From: Aquila chrysaetos chrysaetos
Lineage: Eukaryota; Chordata; Aves; Accipitriformes; Accipitridae
Length of the DNA: 64,000 nucleotides
Direction: 5' to 3'
NCBI RefSeq assembly: GCF_900496995.4
Contig: NC_044012.1
Span: 1,178,001 to 1,242,000, forward strand
In this document: in pieces, positions 32,655 to 45,800 of the stretch
How the letters are laid out: each line of letters begins with the position of its first letter
Position numbering within the stretch: position 1 is the stretch's first letter
Program-made: the position numbers and the translations under genes
The notes under the pieces: model-generated
Database searches by the model: none
What the model was told of the DNA's origin: nothing
The model's input: only the letters and a program-made list of their open reading frames with translations

Positions 32655-33565
32655 CTGCAGGAAAACACAAGCAAGCAAAAAAATTAGGTGTAACTAACAA
32701 AAGTCATTCTCTTACTTCTATGTAGTTCCTTCATCTTGAAAGTGTTCTTCACAAGCAGACATGAAACTATGAGTGAGTATCAGAATGCAGCACTCTTTCA
32801 TAGAGCAGGATTACTCTCCTTCCACTTTTTTTTTTTTTTTAAAGTTCATGACTTCATATACAAAACAGTTCAGATTAGAAAATGAAGTGTATCACTTAAG
32901 TGAAACTTATGGGGGATTTAGGACAGCAACACAATTAACTAGAGCGAAGTTACACACTGTGGACAATACTAGATTCCAGAGTCGTCCTGGTTCTTGGTAC
33001 TCATTTGTAGTCAAAGCCTCCTTCACCTCTGAAAAAGGCACCTTCTAAAAGCAGAATGTTTCCTAGTAACAGCTGATCGTGGCAGCTCATTTTTAACAAA
33101 GACTCAGCATGTAGCACACTCTCAATAACCGCCATATTCTACCGAAACTTGTTTTCACATTACGTTATTGTAACCCAGGGGGCAACTTCAGAATAGTACA
33201 GGATTGAGGTGTTATTTACTCGATAAGCCTTAAGTTTTTAACTACAGACATATTTTGTAACACTTTTATCTGCCAAGCTGTCAGTGATCTACTCTCCTTC
33301 CTAATAAAGTACTAGACTGTAACAGCAGATGACAAAACATACAGCAATTGAACAACAAGACCCAACCAACTGTTTCATATAAATTCTGACCTCTAACTGT
33401 TTTTAAAAACTCTTTATTCTAGACACTGGTATTATATTCTTAATTCAGCATTACCGGTATTTTGGCTAACCTATTAAAGCTCGGTGATACACTCTGAAGT
33501 AAAGACTTACTGAACAGAAGTATGCGTGGCAGGAAAGAACCCAGAAACCTAAACACATTACTTAC
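32655..33565 (-). other. NFAT5: Intron in the NFAT5 3' UTR
   Basis: 911 bp bounded by GTAAGT and CAG, starting 8 nt after the stop codon. No coding sequence seen. Confidence 0.7.
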
Positions 33566-33812
33566 TTGACTAATTAAAATGAGCCAGCCATATTGTTCCC
33601 CTGGTTTTGCAATGACACAAGCAGATCATCTATTTTCTCAATATTCTGATTGGTTGCCATAGCTGAAGGTAGCGGAGAAGTCTCAGATATCTGCTGGGAG
33701 AGAAGCGTTGGCACTGCTGCTTGTCCTTCGCTCTGTGGCTGACCTGGCTGACTTATAGCCATCAACTCATCCGGCAATGTAGCTGGTCCAGAAGTTAGCA
33801 GCTGACCACAGT
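33566..33812 (-). CDS. NFAT5: NFAT5 last coding exon with stop codon
   Basis: Acceptor TGCTTAACAG. Coding ends at TAA 33576-33574 after [20 protein letters not shown] and, at the C-terminus, [19 protein letters not shown] then AGSF. Eight nucleotides after the stop comes a strong donor, TCAA|GTAAGT, so an intron follows inside the 3' UTR. Confidence 0.92.
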
Positions 33813-36800
33813 CTGTTAAGCAGTAAGTGAGGAACAAAGGACCATTTAAATTAGGTTAGTACATGCAGTGAATTAGCCAACTTCTTTACATATATCCATA
33901 TTGACTATGAACTGTGTAGAAAGTTACATGTGCTTTTGTTCACATGACCACCTTTGCTCACCACTCCCTCAGGGTAGCAGAGGTTCAAGGTGTCCACATT
34001 TAATAGATGACCTCTGTACTATGACCAAACGCTATTAACACCCCAGAGGACTACACTTAGCTAGAAGAAAAACAAAATGCATAGCATAAGAGAAGTACTG
34101 AATATGCCTATCCTTTGTCTGTCTTAATTGCAGATGTGTCTTTCTAAGTTCAGCCAAGGTATCCACTAGCTCCTTCTATAAATCTGCAAATTGTGTCTCA
34201 CCTCCTAGCATTAGCATTATCTTCAGCTTCATGAAAAGGCTTGGCTGTATATGGCCTGACTATCAAAGAGTTCACACAGCAAAGCACAGACCAAGTACAC
34301 AGCTATGGCTTCCCGTCCAGATCTTTTATAAGCTGTTGCAATCATCATCTGCATCTCTTACTTCTGGAGCTTCACAGGTATGTACAGCTCTTTACAGACA
34401 GATGAAAGGATCTACGTTCCAAAGAACTTGTCACAAAGGCTAGATTCAGAGATGAGATACGGAAAACTGCAGGCTTATAAAGTTAAAGGGGTTTCAAAGA
34501 CACTTCAGGAGACACTTTTCTGGACTACACAGCTTCAAAATCTTTGCTTTTCTTCAGCAATGTGTAGAGAAAGCCTCTGCATAAATTGTGGAAACCAAAT
34601 GCAGCAAGAGAAAGATTACTGGAGCTGTCTTAAGCAGGAATAATCTTTTTTTTCTTTTTAACATGTGCATACATGTATTTTATATATTATTTGTGTGTTA
34701 TTAATAATATTATATATATATATATACACTTCTTTCTATATAGATATACACACAATTCTAAGGTGGTTTTGTCACGTTTATCCTAAGTGTAAGACGACCA
34801 AGAGGTATTTAAGCTAAGTTCTCATGCACAATCAGCAACATTCAGAACAACACAATTGAGTATGTATATTCTCAATTGTAGTGCTACATTACCTATTCCA
34901 GAATTTTTATTTTTTCTAAATATCTTAGAACTGAACAAACATTGTCTTGTGAACTCCAATGAGTAGCTCTTCTAAATTGTAAACTCAGAATAGGGCATCT
35001 ATCACTTACTGTTTTGAATGCCAAACAGGAATATTCCTGATGTTTGCTGAGATGAAGCAGGAGAATTCTGCAGCTGATTGATAGCACCTCCTGCTGTGTT
35101 GTGAAATAAAGAAGCTTGTTGCTGTGGAGGAGAAGCAGTTCCTTGCATTCCTGCCATGCTGTTTTGAGAAGAGTACATAGGAGACTGCTGCAGCTCTTGC
35201 TGGCTCATACTGTTCTGCAAGGCAGACATGGAAGCTGAAGAGATGAAGAGGGTGACTTGTTGCTCTTGAGAACTTGGTGACCCTTGGACCAACTGAATCT
35301 GCGGTGAGTTATGGAAGATGGCTGGCTGCTGTGTTTCAGCCTGGTTGGATCCAGGATTCTGAAGAGAAGACACTGTAGTCTGACTCTGGAATTGCATGGG
35401 CTGCTGCTCCTGGTTCATTGATGCCATGTTAGTCTGTGGATGAAAAATGGACTGGCCTTGCTGCTCCTGGTTGGTAACTGGGTTTTGATTTGGATTGAAA
35501 ATCATGTTTTGCTTTTGAGAAGCAATTGTACTCATTGCATTTTGATTACTGAACATCATGTTCTGCTGTTGCTGCTGCTGCTGCTCTTGAGACGGAGGAC
35601 TACTCTGAATAGCAACTATCGAATGCTGAGGCTGGAAGATAGCTCCTTGTTGGTTCTGAGGAATTGAACTGGACTGGATGGAGCCTAACGACACTTGAGA
35701 CTGAAACAAACCTTGCTGAGCAGGCTGAGTCTGGGGCTGTTCTTGGGGAAGCATAGAACTCTGGATATGAGAGATCTGTGTCTGCTGTTGGAAAGAAGTC
35801 TGCTGTTCAGTATTTGTTGCTGTCTGAAGAGGAGAAATGGAATTTGGGCTTGTAAAGAATGACATCTGTTCTTCCTGAGTTGCAGGGTTGCTCATTGAAC
35901 TCTGGGAAAGGAACATGTTGGCAGACTGCTGGTCTTGAGGAACTGAAGAGCTCTGTAATACACCCATGGCATTCTGCGAGTGGAACATTGGAGGCTGCAG
36001 TTGGTCTGAGGAATTAGTACTGGTCTGGTTGTGGACAATGGAATTTGGACTGTGAAAAATAGAGCCTTGTGTTTCCTGTGATATATTCTGAGTATCACCA
36101 ATAGCATTCTGAGAGTGAAAAAGCTGAGCTTGTGAATGTGGAGACTGCTGCATAAAGCTTCCCGACTGAATAGACATGATTTCTCCGCCTTGCTGGAACA
36201 GACCACCTCCTTGTTGTTGAGTTCCACTTGCCTGAACAGTCATCATGTTTTTGGTAGATGAAAAGATATTAACTTGAGATTGACTTTCTCCACTATGCTG
36301 CATTTGAACCATGGTCTGAAATACAGTACTTTGCATCTGTTTACTCTGTCCTGAAGCTTCTTCTCCATCTGCAGAATTTGATGCCTGAAACATAGTAGGT
36401 CCATTGTTGGAGACCTGCTGCTGAGCAGTAGGAGTAGTCTCACTTCCAGAAACACCAGGAGATGAAGAGAATAATTCACACTGCATTTGCATGTCTTCGC
36501 TTGTTGATAACCCACTCATGATATGAGAAGCCTGCTGGTAAACAGGTGACTGTTGGAGGGCTCCATTCCCTGAAGTTGTTGAAGAGAACAAATCAGACTG
36601 CATCTGTGTTGCAGCTTGGCAAATGTTTTGTTGGATTCCTATCACCATTGCCGCAGAAGTCTCCATTGCCTGCTGCTGCTGCTGCTGCTGCTGTTGTTGT
36701 TGCTGTTGGTTGGACAATGCATTTTCAGGCTGTGAATGAACATTTTCAGCTCGTCCAGGCAAAAGGTTCTCTGGTCTGGAATGGACAGCTGTGTCTGATG

Positions 36801-39800
36801 AGGAAAATATCCCAGGATTTACACTATTTTGTATCTGGCTAACTTGCTGAAAGATATCTGCATTTAGCTGATCTTGAACATCCTCACTGCTGTCCGAACC
36901 AGAAAACAAAACAGAAGATAACTGCTGTTGAGCTTCCAATACCTGTTGCACCAAGTCAACATTTCTATTGCTGCCAGTGGCAGTGTTTGTTGGAAAATTT
37001 CCAGCTTGCAGTTGCTGTATAGTGTTCTGTAACTGACTCACACCACTTGCTGATGAGAAAATACTTGATGAAATCTGTTGCTGCAATGCCTGTGCTGGTT
37101 CTGAGAGTGTAGACTGTTGTTGTTGTGATGCATCGGTTAATTGTGACAAAGTGACGACTGTGCCATCTGATTGCAAGACTTCCCTGGTTTGGGAATCTCT
37201 TGTTTGGAACTGTGCAGCTTGCTGCAATAATGCATCACTGTTCTGCAGCTGACCTGGAGTAGAAACTGCTGAAAAGCTACCAGGCTGGGAAATGTCCTGC
37301 GTTTGGATAGTAGTTAGTGTCTCTGGATTATACACCTTCGGCTGTATTTGTTGCTGGTTTTCATTTTCGGAAGGTAAATGGGAAGCAGAAGTTGATATGC
37401 CAGACATACTGTTTTCCAATGTTTGTTGAGTTGGTCCAACCACATTTGAAGCCTGAAAAGAGCAACACATGTAGCAATTCGTAAGCTTACTCAGGTTATG
37501 CTTATAAAATTTCCACCAATCCACTATGTTCAGGGAAGATCAGACGTAAGATTTGATGGCTACGTATCTCTCCATACATAATCAAACAAGTAAGCAAATG
37601 ACTAGCAGTGGAAATGCGACTTCAGGGAAGGAGTCAAGGTACAATTTAATGAAAACAATGCTAGGAAGTGATTAAAATAATATTCTTACAGTAATTTACT
37701 AGTTCTGTGTCACAGGATAAAAAAATTCATCGTGGTATCACTAGCCAATCAATCTGTTTGAAGATAAGTTACTTTCAGAGGAAATTATCTATTATTTTAA
37801 TCATGCTCTGTGATCATATGTTTTGCCCAGACCAACATCAGACATGACATTTTCCCTTGTGTTACTCTTCTCCACTATTAGACCATGGACTGATGGGTAG
37901 ATGTAACTATGACTATTAAAGCTACTCTCTTCAGATCACAATCAAACTTACCTTGAAGACAGGGGGAGATCTTTTTTCTGCACTTACTTCCATTGGAGCC
38001 ACATCTTCATTCTTAATCATACTGCTTGGCATGAGTGGAGTTATCAAGGCACTAGGAAGAATGTTTACCTTCTCCAGGTTACAACCAGTGGCTTTCACTG
38101 CTGCAGTCACAAATAAAAATAAAAGGAGGGTAATGGAATGTTAATGTTCACTATACAAAGAGTGGGTTTCTAGTGGTGGCCTGCTTCCTGTTTCACTTTT
38201 CAGCCCTACCATTAAGAGCTCCCATCCTCATATAAGATGCTAATATGCAGAGAGATCACTGCAAACATTTCAATACTTCAAACAATCCTAGAAAACCTGA
38301 AACTTTCAAAGGTTATTTTTAAGACCAACAGCAATGCCATAGTTTTGTTTTTCTTCCATTTTGTATCTTCCTAGACCAGGACAGCCATCCACCAACTGCT
38401 TAAATTACAAACATAAAAGCTTAAGACGTCTTTCCACAGATTATCAGATTTTAAATTTTACTGCACTTTTAACTATACAACTTCTCTATTTAATTTTGAA
38501 AAAATATCTGTTTTCAGATAACCATGTGAACAGAGTGCTCAAAGCATTCATACTGTATTTTTATCCTGTTAAAAGGCTAATCAAGCAAAAACTTGATAAA
38601 TCTCCATGCCAGATCTGTAGCAAGAGCAAGTTTTTATTTTGCCGTTGCAGTGCCTATTTTTTTTAAAGTGGAAAGGTAGCTTCTTAAAATGAATTAGATC
38701 TTTTTAGTTTTAATTTTTCCTGATCCACATAAAAAGTATTACATAAGCTGAGATCTTTGCTGTGAATGAAATAAACTTTCTTAATTTCAAATACTGCTGA
38801 AATTGAGCTTAAAACAAACCAATGGGAAAGCCCATAAAAAGCCAATGGGAAAGCCCGTGAAAACCATAGTTCCCTAAGTACTTTTAAGTAAATTAAAGAA
38901 TTACTCTTCAACATAAAGCAACCGATCCGCATGCTTTTAACAAATTTAAATCTTACAATAACATAGCAGTAAAATTTCTGCAAATTTATAGCAACAGTAT
39001 GCCATGTCCTCAGTAAGAGTACTGTATGTTTATTCTATGTAAAACCAAAGACACTCTCCTGAAATGTTATTTTCTGTCTTCAGCAATAAATTCTCAGCCG
39101 TCAGTATGGCAACAGTTGTCAATATACCGACCGCCAAATAAGCTCTTTCCCTCCTTCTGTTAACTCACAGGTTTGGGGTGCCTCCAGAAATACAAGCCCC
39201 ATGACCAGACACGTTAGGCTGTGCTGCTGGCAGGGAATGCAAATTGAGTGAGACTATTCTAAAATACATCTACTCCAGGACAGCTAGTCATACAGTGTAT
39301 TTAAAGACAGCAGTCAGTATTTTTCTACACCATAGTTACTATTTATAAGCTTTTCTCTTCTATATGCTTAATCATGTTGTGTTCATCAGAAACAATTTAA
39401 AAAAATTATGTAAGTAATTAAAAAAAATCCTAATCGTATCCAGATTAGATTCTAGCAATGTTATGTTCATTCACAGTGACATATCTGGTTGGAAGAATGA
39501 AAAAAAGAAGCAAGATTAATAATGAAAAAGAAGTTTCAAAAGCAGAGAAACACTGTTGTTTTGGTGTTTTACTATGTTTTTGTAATACGCTTAGTTTAGA
39601 ACTTCTGAATAGTTACCATCTTATCAAGGCATACACACCCTCCTTCCCTTTTCTTCCAAAGATGGAAACTGAAACTATCACTAACCACTTGAAAACAAGG
39701 CTCCAGCACTAGTTCAGTGTTAGAAGGCAAAAACCTGAACTACATGGTTGTCCATACACCCCCATCTTCCTCAAGTTTTACAGAACAGCTTAAGTTATAC

Positions 39801-42800
39801 ATTTGTTGTCTTGAAATGTAACTTGTCATTGAAGTCTGTCAAATCTGCGGTCTCTTAAAATGTTAGAGCTAGGAATCTGTAATGGCTTTGGGAAGCCACA
39901 TTTTGGTTTCTTTATATACGCTGATGTTGTCATTGAAATTATTTTAAGGAATATTCACAGATACCTGAAACAAAGATTAAAATTGCCTGTGATAGGAAGA
40001 AAAAGGCCTTGTAGCTCAATACCTAACTGTACACATCCCTGGCAGCAACAGTTCATTCCATTTGGTCAGGGCTGCTGGAAATGATGCCACTTAAGAAATT
40101 ACGAATTCTAGGATTTTGCTCCCAGTGAAAGGAAACAGAAAGGAAGTAGCATCCCGCTGGATCCCCACCTGGTCTTTATCATTTCAGAACACTGAGTAAG
40201 GACGGGCTGGGACATATGCAGAGACAAAGTACATTAAGCAGACAAAATTGTCTGACCTCTGGTTCATGATCAGCCTAGAGTATAATAGGTACAGGAATGG
40301 ACCATCAAAAAAGAGCTGGCTAGCAGAAAACCCACACAAGAAAGTAAATTAAAATTTATTGCATAAATTACATGGAGGAGATGAAGCAACAGAAATAGCA
40401 CATTGCGTTCTTATGAACAGCAGATGTTCTCCTGAAGCAGTTGGTATCTTCCTTTGGTTAAGCCTCCATACTCAATTAGATGGATGTCAGGCTTACCCCA
40501 ATACATTAGTTATTATCTTCCTCATCTTTTTAATCTTGCTACTAGAAGTCTTACCAGTCCTTTTATCAGCTTGTTTCACTGCCCTGAATATTTTTGCATA
40601 TTTCTCCCCCAAATATTCTCTGCAGGTTTAAACTCATCATACCTTGTATTATCCTCCCTAACAAGTTGTAAAGTCAGCTTGTAAATATATCCCCTGCCAA
40701 GACCAAGCTATTAACTTCAAACATGAGCTTCATGATTTTAACCTGAAGCTATGGATTCCTATCAAACTTGTGATCACATTGTTAATTTGCTTACCTTTCA
40801 ACCTGCTTTCACCAGAGCAGGCTATGGAAATTTCCATTAACCTTTGTACACTACCATAGTTTCAACAATCAACTAAGAAACATTTCCTTCCTCTACTTTA
40901 CTTCAATATCAGAAGGATCAATTCACTTCACACTTAAAAACCAGGCAAACCTAAAACTTGCTCCCTTGGAACAAAACAACAAACTTTGCATGGACAGAAT
41001 GGTCAGGGAAAAAAAAAACTCACTGAAGGGATTAAGTTGAAATTGCCAGAATTAGCATTCTTAACTAGACCCGCTGAAAGCAGTCTTATAAAACCACTGG
41101 ACAGCTTCTGAAAAATACCAAGTTGGAATGTTCGTGTTTTTCAGTACTCAGTACTCAGTTCTTCCCCACCACTACCTTTATGCGTGTTTTTTTCTTAAAT
41201 TAACACCACAACAGTTTCTATATCCTTTGTATTAACTGCCATCTTAGGCTTCTTCCTTTTTTCTTCTTCACTTGCAAGCATATTAAATGAAGATTAGACT
41301 GCAGGGCCTGAGGCATGAAAAACAAATTTTTTTTTAATATTTTTTTTTTCCAAATTTTTTGTTCTATACTAGCTCATGTTAAAATATACTGTTATAAAGT
41401 AACATATTCAGAATCAGAAAACAAACCTCACTGTAAGAATACGGCCAGATTTTATAAGCACAGACTTATCTTCACAGGACATCTGATTCATTCCTCCAAA
41501 TTTGGGTAGGAATTTATAGTAAAATTATTAACAACAATGATAAGAATCAATTTAGTACCTTTTATAGCCTCTTCAAAAGAACAATGTTGGGCTGGGCTGG
41601 AGATTTCCTTCTTCACATTAACATTCAGAGTACCAGCTGTTGAGACAAAACACACTGAAAACTTCCTTATGTTAAAACAACAAACAAGAAAAAAAAAAGG
41701 GGGGAGGGAACCAAAACAGTTACTTATACCTTAAAGAAATTAAGCTTCTTTGAAACCCAGAGAAACATTCTGAGTTGTACATAAACTTTCTGTTTGTGGC
41801 CATGAATGCACCAACGATCACAGTGCCCAAAATACCATTTTCACTTCCAAAAATGTGAGCCAGTCAGCAATTGTACTGTGTATTGTAATATGGATAAATA
41901 AAAATACACTATATGGTCAAATGTCAACATTCCTTAGGATAAAGCTTGGTGCTATTTTTTGGTTATATTTAGTGCACTCTATTTAGTATGTCTACTTTTT
42001 TTCCTGCTTGGCTTCATTCTGAACTTTATACTAGAAATGGATGCTACTTTATAAGAACACCTGTCTCCATGCAGCTGAAATCTGAACTACTTGTCACGTA
42101 AATGAGAAATGCCAAGCCTTTAGATTTTATTATTTAACATAGCAAACCTTGCCAGCAAGAGGAGTTTGAAAAGATCCATGTTACTTAACATTTCTGTTTG
42201 GCTAAATACTATGAAATCAGAAATGAGATGTTTAGCAGGTAAAACTGTCCATTCCTTCCCCCAGTCTTCTATTTTACATACATGTATCTGGAGTGTACGT
42301 AAATGGTTGCACATCGTGTGATCTTCCAGCATTGGTCACCACATATATTCCCACAGAAACAGCTGAGGTTATTTGCTGGTCATGATATGGTGGCACTTTC
42401 ACAATAAGGTGATTCTGCAATACAAAAATAATTTTAAAAATCACATTAGAAACCTTACTTCATTACTATTGACCTTAATTTTATTTACATCCACCAAAAC
42501 AAAGAAACAGGCTGATAAAACACCATAAGAAACAACGACATTGGGGGAAATGTGATCAAGTTACACTTAGTGAAGTAAACTGATAACTAACTTGTGCTAG
42601 AAGAGAGATTTGAATAATCTGCCTATATGATGCTCATTGGCAACTTACAGCTCAAATGGAAGGTGCAGAAAGGAAAGACATATAAAGTCCAGTACTTTAA
42701 ACATAAGCTTATGCCTAACATGCCTTACTGAATTGCAATCAGTTTGCCATCAAATTCTGCTGGACTCGGACACTTCACTGTTCTGCTGAATCAGGTCTTT

Positions 42801-45800
42801 GTATTCAGTGTGAACAGATGGAGGATGCAGTTTCATGTTACACTTAAGCGGATTTAACACTGAGCAGACATCAAGAAATAGGACTGCAATCATTCATCAA
42901 CAGTAATAGTGATGAGTGGTCTGTTTATTCCCCAACTACCTGTCTATCCCACTAGAAGTGAGAAATCATTTCTACCAGTGCATGCGTGGAACACGGCCTT
43001 CAGAGGCAGGAGCAAGACGATATTTGTCGGACATCACTTACATCTAATAATTTCTCTAATTTCAGTCCAATAGTCCATAAAGACACTTAGTTGTGTCAAA
43101 AAGAACAAACAAATATTTTGTAAAACATTTCAGAGTGGAACAGAAATTCAGCCAGGTATAAAGACTATGGCATACACACAATCTATTTCCACTCAGTAGT
43201 AATCTAATGTGTCCTTAGGAAAGCTACTGGAAAAATCATACTAGGCCTTTTAATTACACTGTATGTAAGGGCAAAGACTTACTCACCAAGTTCATATACT
43301 ACACTCCTACTGTGGTATCTAAGTTCTCCATTAGAAATGGAACAATTATACTTGTGTAAACCCCAAACAATGATCGTAGAATCACAGAATGGTTTGGGTT
43401 GGAAGGGACCTTTAAAGATCACCTAGTTCCAACTCCCCTGCCATGGGCAGGGACACCTTCCACTAGACCAGGTTGCTCAAAGCCCCATCCAACCTGGCCT
43501 TGAACACTGCCAGGGATGGGGCACTGTCCTGGTTTCGGCTGGGATAGAGTTAATTTCTTTCCAGCAGCTGGTGTAGTGGTATGTCTTGGATTCAGTATGA
43601 GAAGACTGTTGATAACACATTGATGTTTTCACTTGTTGCTAAGTAGTGTTTAGACTAAGTCAAGGATTTTTCAGCTTCTCATGCCCAGCCAACAGGAAGG
43701 CTGGAGGGGCACAAGAAGTTGGGAGGGCACACAGCCAGGACAGCTGACCCAAACAGGCTAGAGGGGTATTCCATACCAGGTGACATCAGGCCCAGTACAG
43801 AAACTGGGGGGAGTTGGCTGGGGGGGGCGGGATCGCTGCTCAGGAAATAACTGGGCATCAGTCGGCGAGTGGTGAGCAATTACATTGTGCATCACTTGTT
43901 TTGTATATTCCAATCCTTTTATTATTATTGTCATTTTATTATTGTTATTATTATCATTATTAGTTTCTTCCTTTCTGTTGTATTAAACTGTTCTTATCTC
44001 AACCCACGAGTTTTACCTTCTTCCTTCTGATTCTATCCCCCATCCCACTGGGTCGGGGGAAACTGAGTGAGCAGCTGCACGATGCTTAGTTAGTTGCTGG
44101 CTGGGGTTAAACCACAACAGGCATCCACAACTTCTCTGGGCCAACTGTTCCAGTGCCTCACCACCCTCACAGTGAAGAACTTCTTCCTTACTTCTAATCT
44201 AAATCTACCCTCTTTCAGTTTAAAGCCATTACTCCTTGTCCTATCTGATATTCTACCAGACTCACTAAAGAACTTATCTGAAGAAAAGTAATGTTATTTC
44301 TAGAAATGCCTAGGAAGAGGGAAAGAATTATTTGATTTTTCTTTGGAAACAGATTCAGAGTCTTTTTTTATTTATTAGAATATAACAACAAATAATAATC
44401 AATAACAAATAATACAAAAGTACCTGATGAAATAATTCCATGTCTATTTCAGCTTCTGCCTTCCAAGAATTCTCATCTAAATGAAAGTTAAAAGGCATAA
44501 TTTATTGCACATCCATATAAAGCAATTTATTTTAGTGCCTTTGATCCTGCTTCTCAGTTTGCTCTCTACAACTAAACTTTATCAACCAATGTAAACCCAA
44601 ACATCATGCTCTTCCGCACACAAGCCATTATTGCTTTCACACTAACCAGAAACATTCTCTTGGAAAATCACTTTTGTTCCCTTTAGAAAGTTCTTGCCAA
44701 TCAGAAAAACTTCCTCTTCACCCTTCACTGAACAACTGTGCAGACTTTTCTTTAGGATCTCTGGAACTCCTGCTGGTTGAGCTGCAATTGAAAAAACACA
44801 CAGTTTGAAATCAAGAAAATATCAACAACCAAAATAAAAAGCTTTTACTCACAGGATTATAAAGGAAAGAACAAATTAATTCCTGAGCTTCTTCCTTTAC
44901 TTTATCATTCATTACAAACTTTTCAGAAGATAACTGTTTCTGTTATTTCCTCACTAAATGTAATGACCTCATAAAAATCACATTTAGTAAATGATCCATA
45001 AATAATCTTTCCCCTTTTCTCCTGCATTTATTAAATCTTCAAAACGAAACTTTCAGTGTTTGAGCTAAAGCAAAGTGTTCAAAAAGAGAAGAAAATTTGG
45101 TTTTGCAATTTCCTGGCACAGAGCGCGATAGACAAATGCATCAGCCCTTAGATACAGCTGAAACACACCTTCAATTTTACCCTTAAGCTCATAAAAACAT
45201 TTTTCTAATGAAGCTTATTTTGTTCTGCTATGCAAAAGGATAGAAGCAGTAATTCCCAGATTACCTGTTTTTTTTTATAGATTTTTTTTTTTTTTTTTTT
45301 TTAAATGACATAGCTTTCTGGCTTGTGGAAGAACTAACCCACAGCTTTGAGCAACCTGGTCTAGTGGAATATGTCCCTGCCCATGCCAGGGGGGTTGGAA
45401 CTAGATGATCTTTAACGTCCCCTACAACCCAAACCGTTCTGATTCTATGACTTTCTAGACCTATATACTTCAGCTAATACAAATCCTTGCAAAAGTCGCA
45501 CCTCTGTAGTTGGGGATTATAGCAAATTATATCCTATAAACTAGCAAAGGGAATGCGGCTTACAGATACACGTCCCTGGAAACCTCTGCCTCTCAGCCAG
45601 TGATTCAGATGATGATTTATATAACACATATTACAAATTGTCTTTGCTGCAAACTACTTCTATGCTTCTTAAAGCATAAATCAAGTAAGACCATGTGTGT
45701 TAAATGAAAATGAGCACCAAAGACAATTTAAATAGACATACATTTTGAAATAATGTATTTTGAGTCTGTCACATTTAATATGTTATAAAATAATTTCAGT

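Larger units (their letters stand above)
42415..44423 (-). other. NFAT5: NFAT5 intron carrying nested CR1 and LTR
   Basis: Almost half of this 2.0-kb intron is mobile DNA: a minus-strand CR1 3' end split by a plus-strand solo LTR (43376 to about 44270). The rest shows nothing. Confidence 0.75.

Noticed and set aside
25200-33560. A protein-coding gene between NOB1 and NFAT5
   Set aside because: No open frame above about 130 codons and no family similarity. The stretch is explained as the NFAT5 3' UTR and its intron.
33574-33837. An independent 87-residue ORF starting MFLTYCLTD
   Set aside because: The upstream residues are intron read-through; the real product is the NFAT5 C-terminal exon starting at 33812.
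35440-36842. Plus-strand and alternate minus-strand frames opposite the Gln-rich NFAT5 exon (Leu-rich products)
   Set aside because: They mirror CAG/CTG-biased codons of the real NFAT5 frame.
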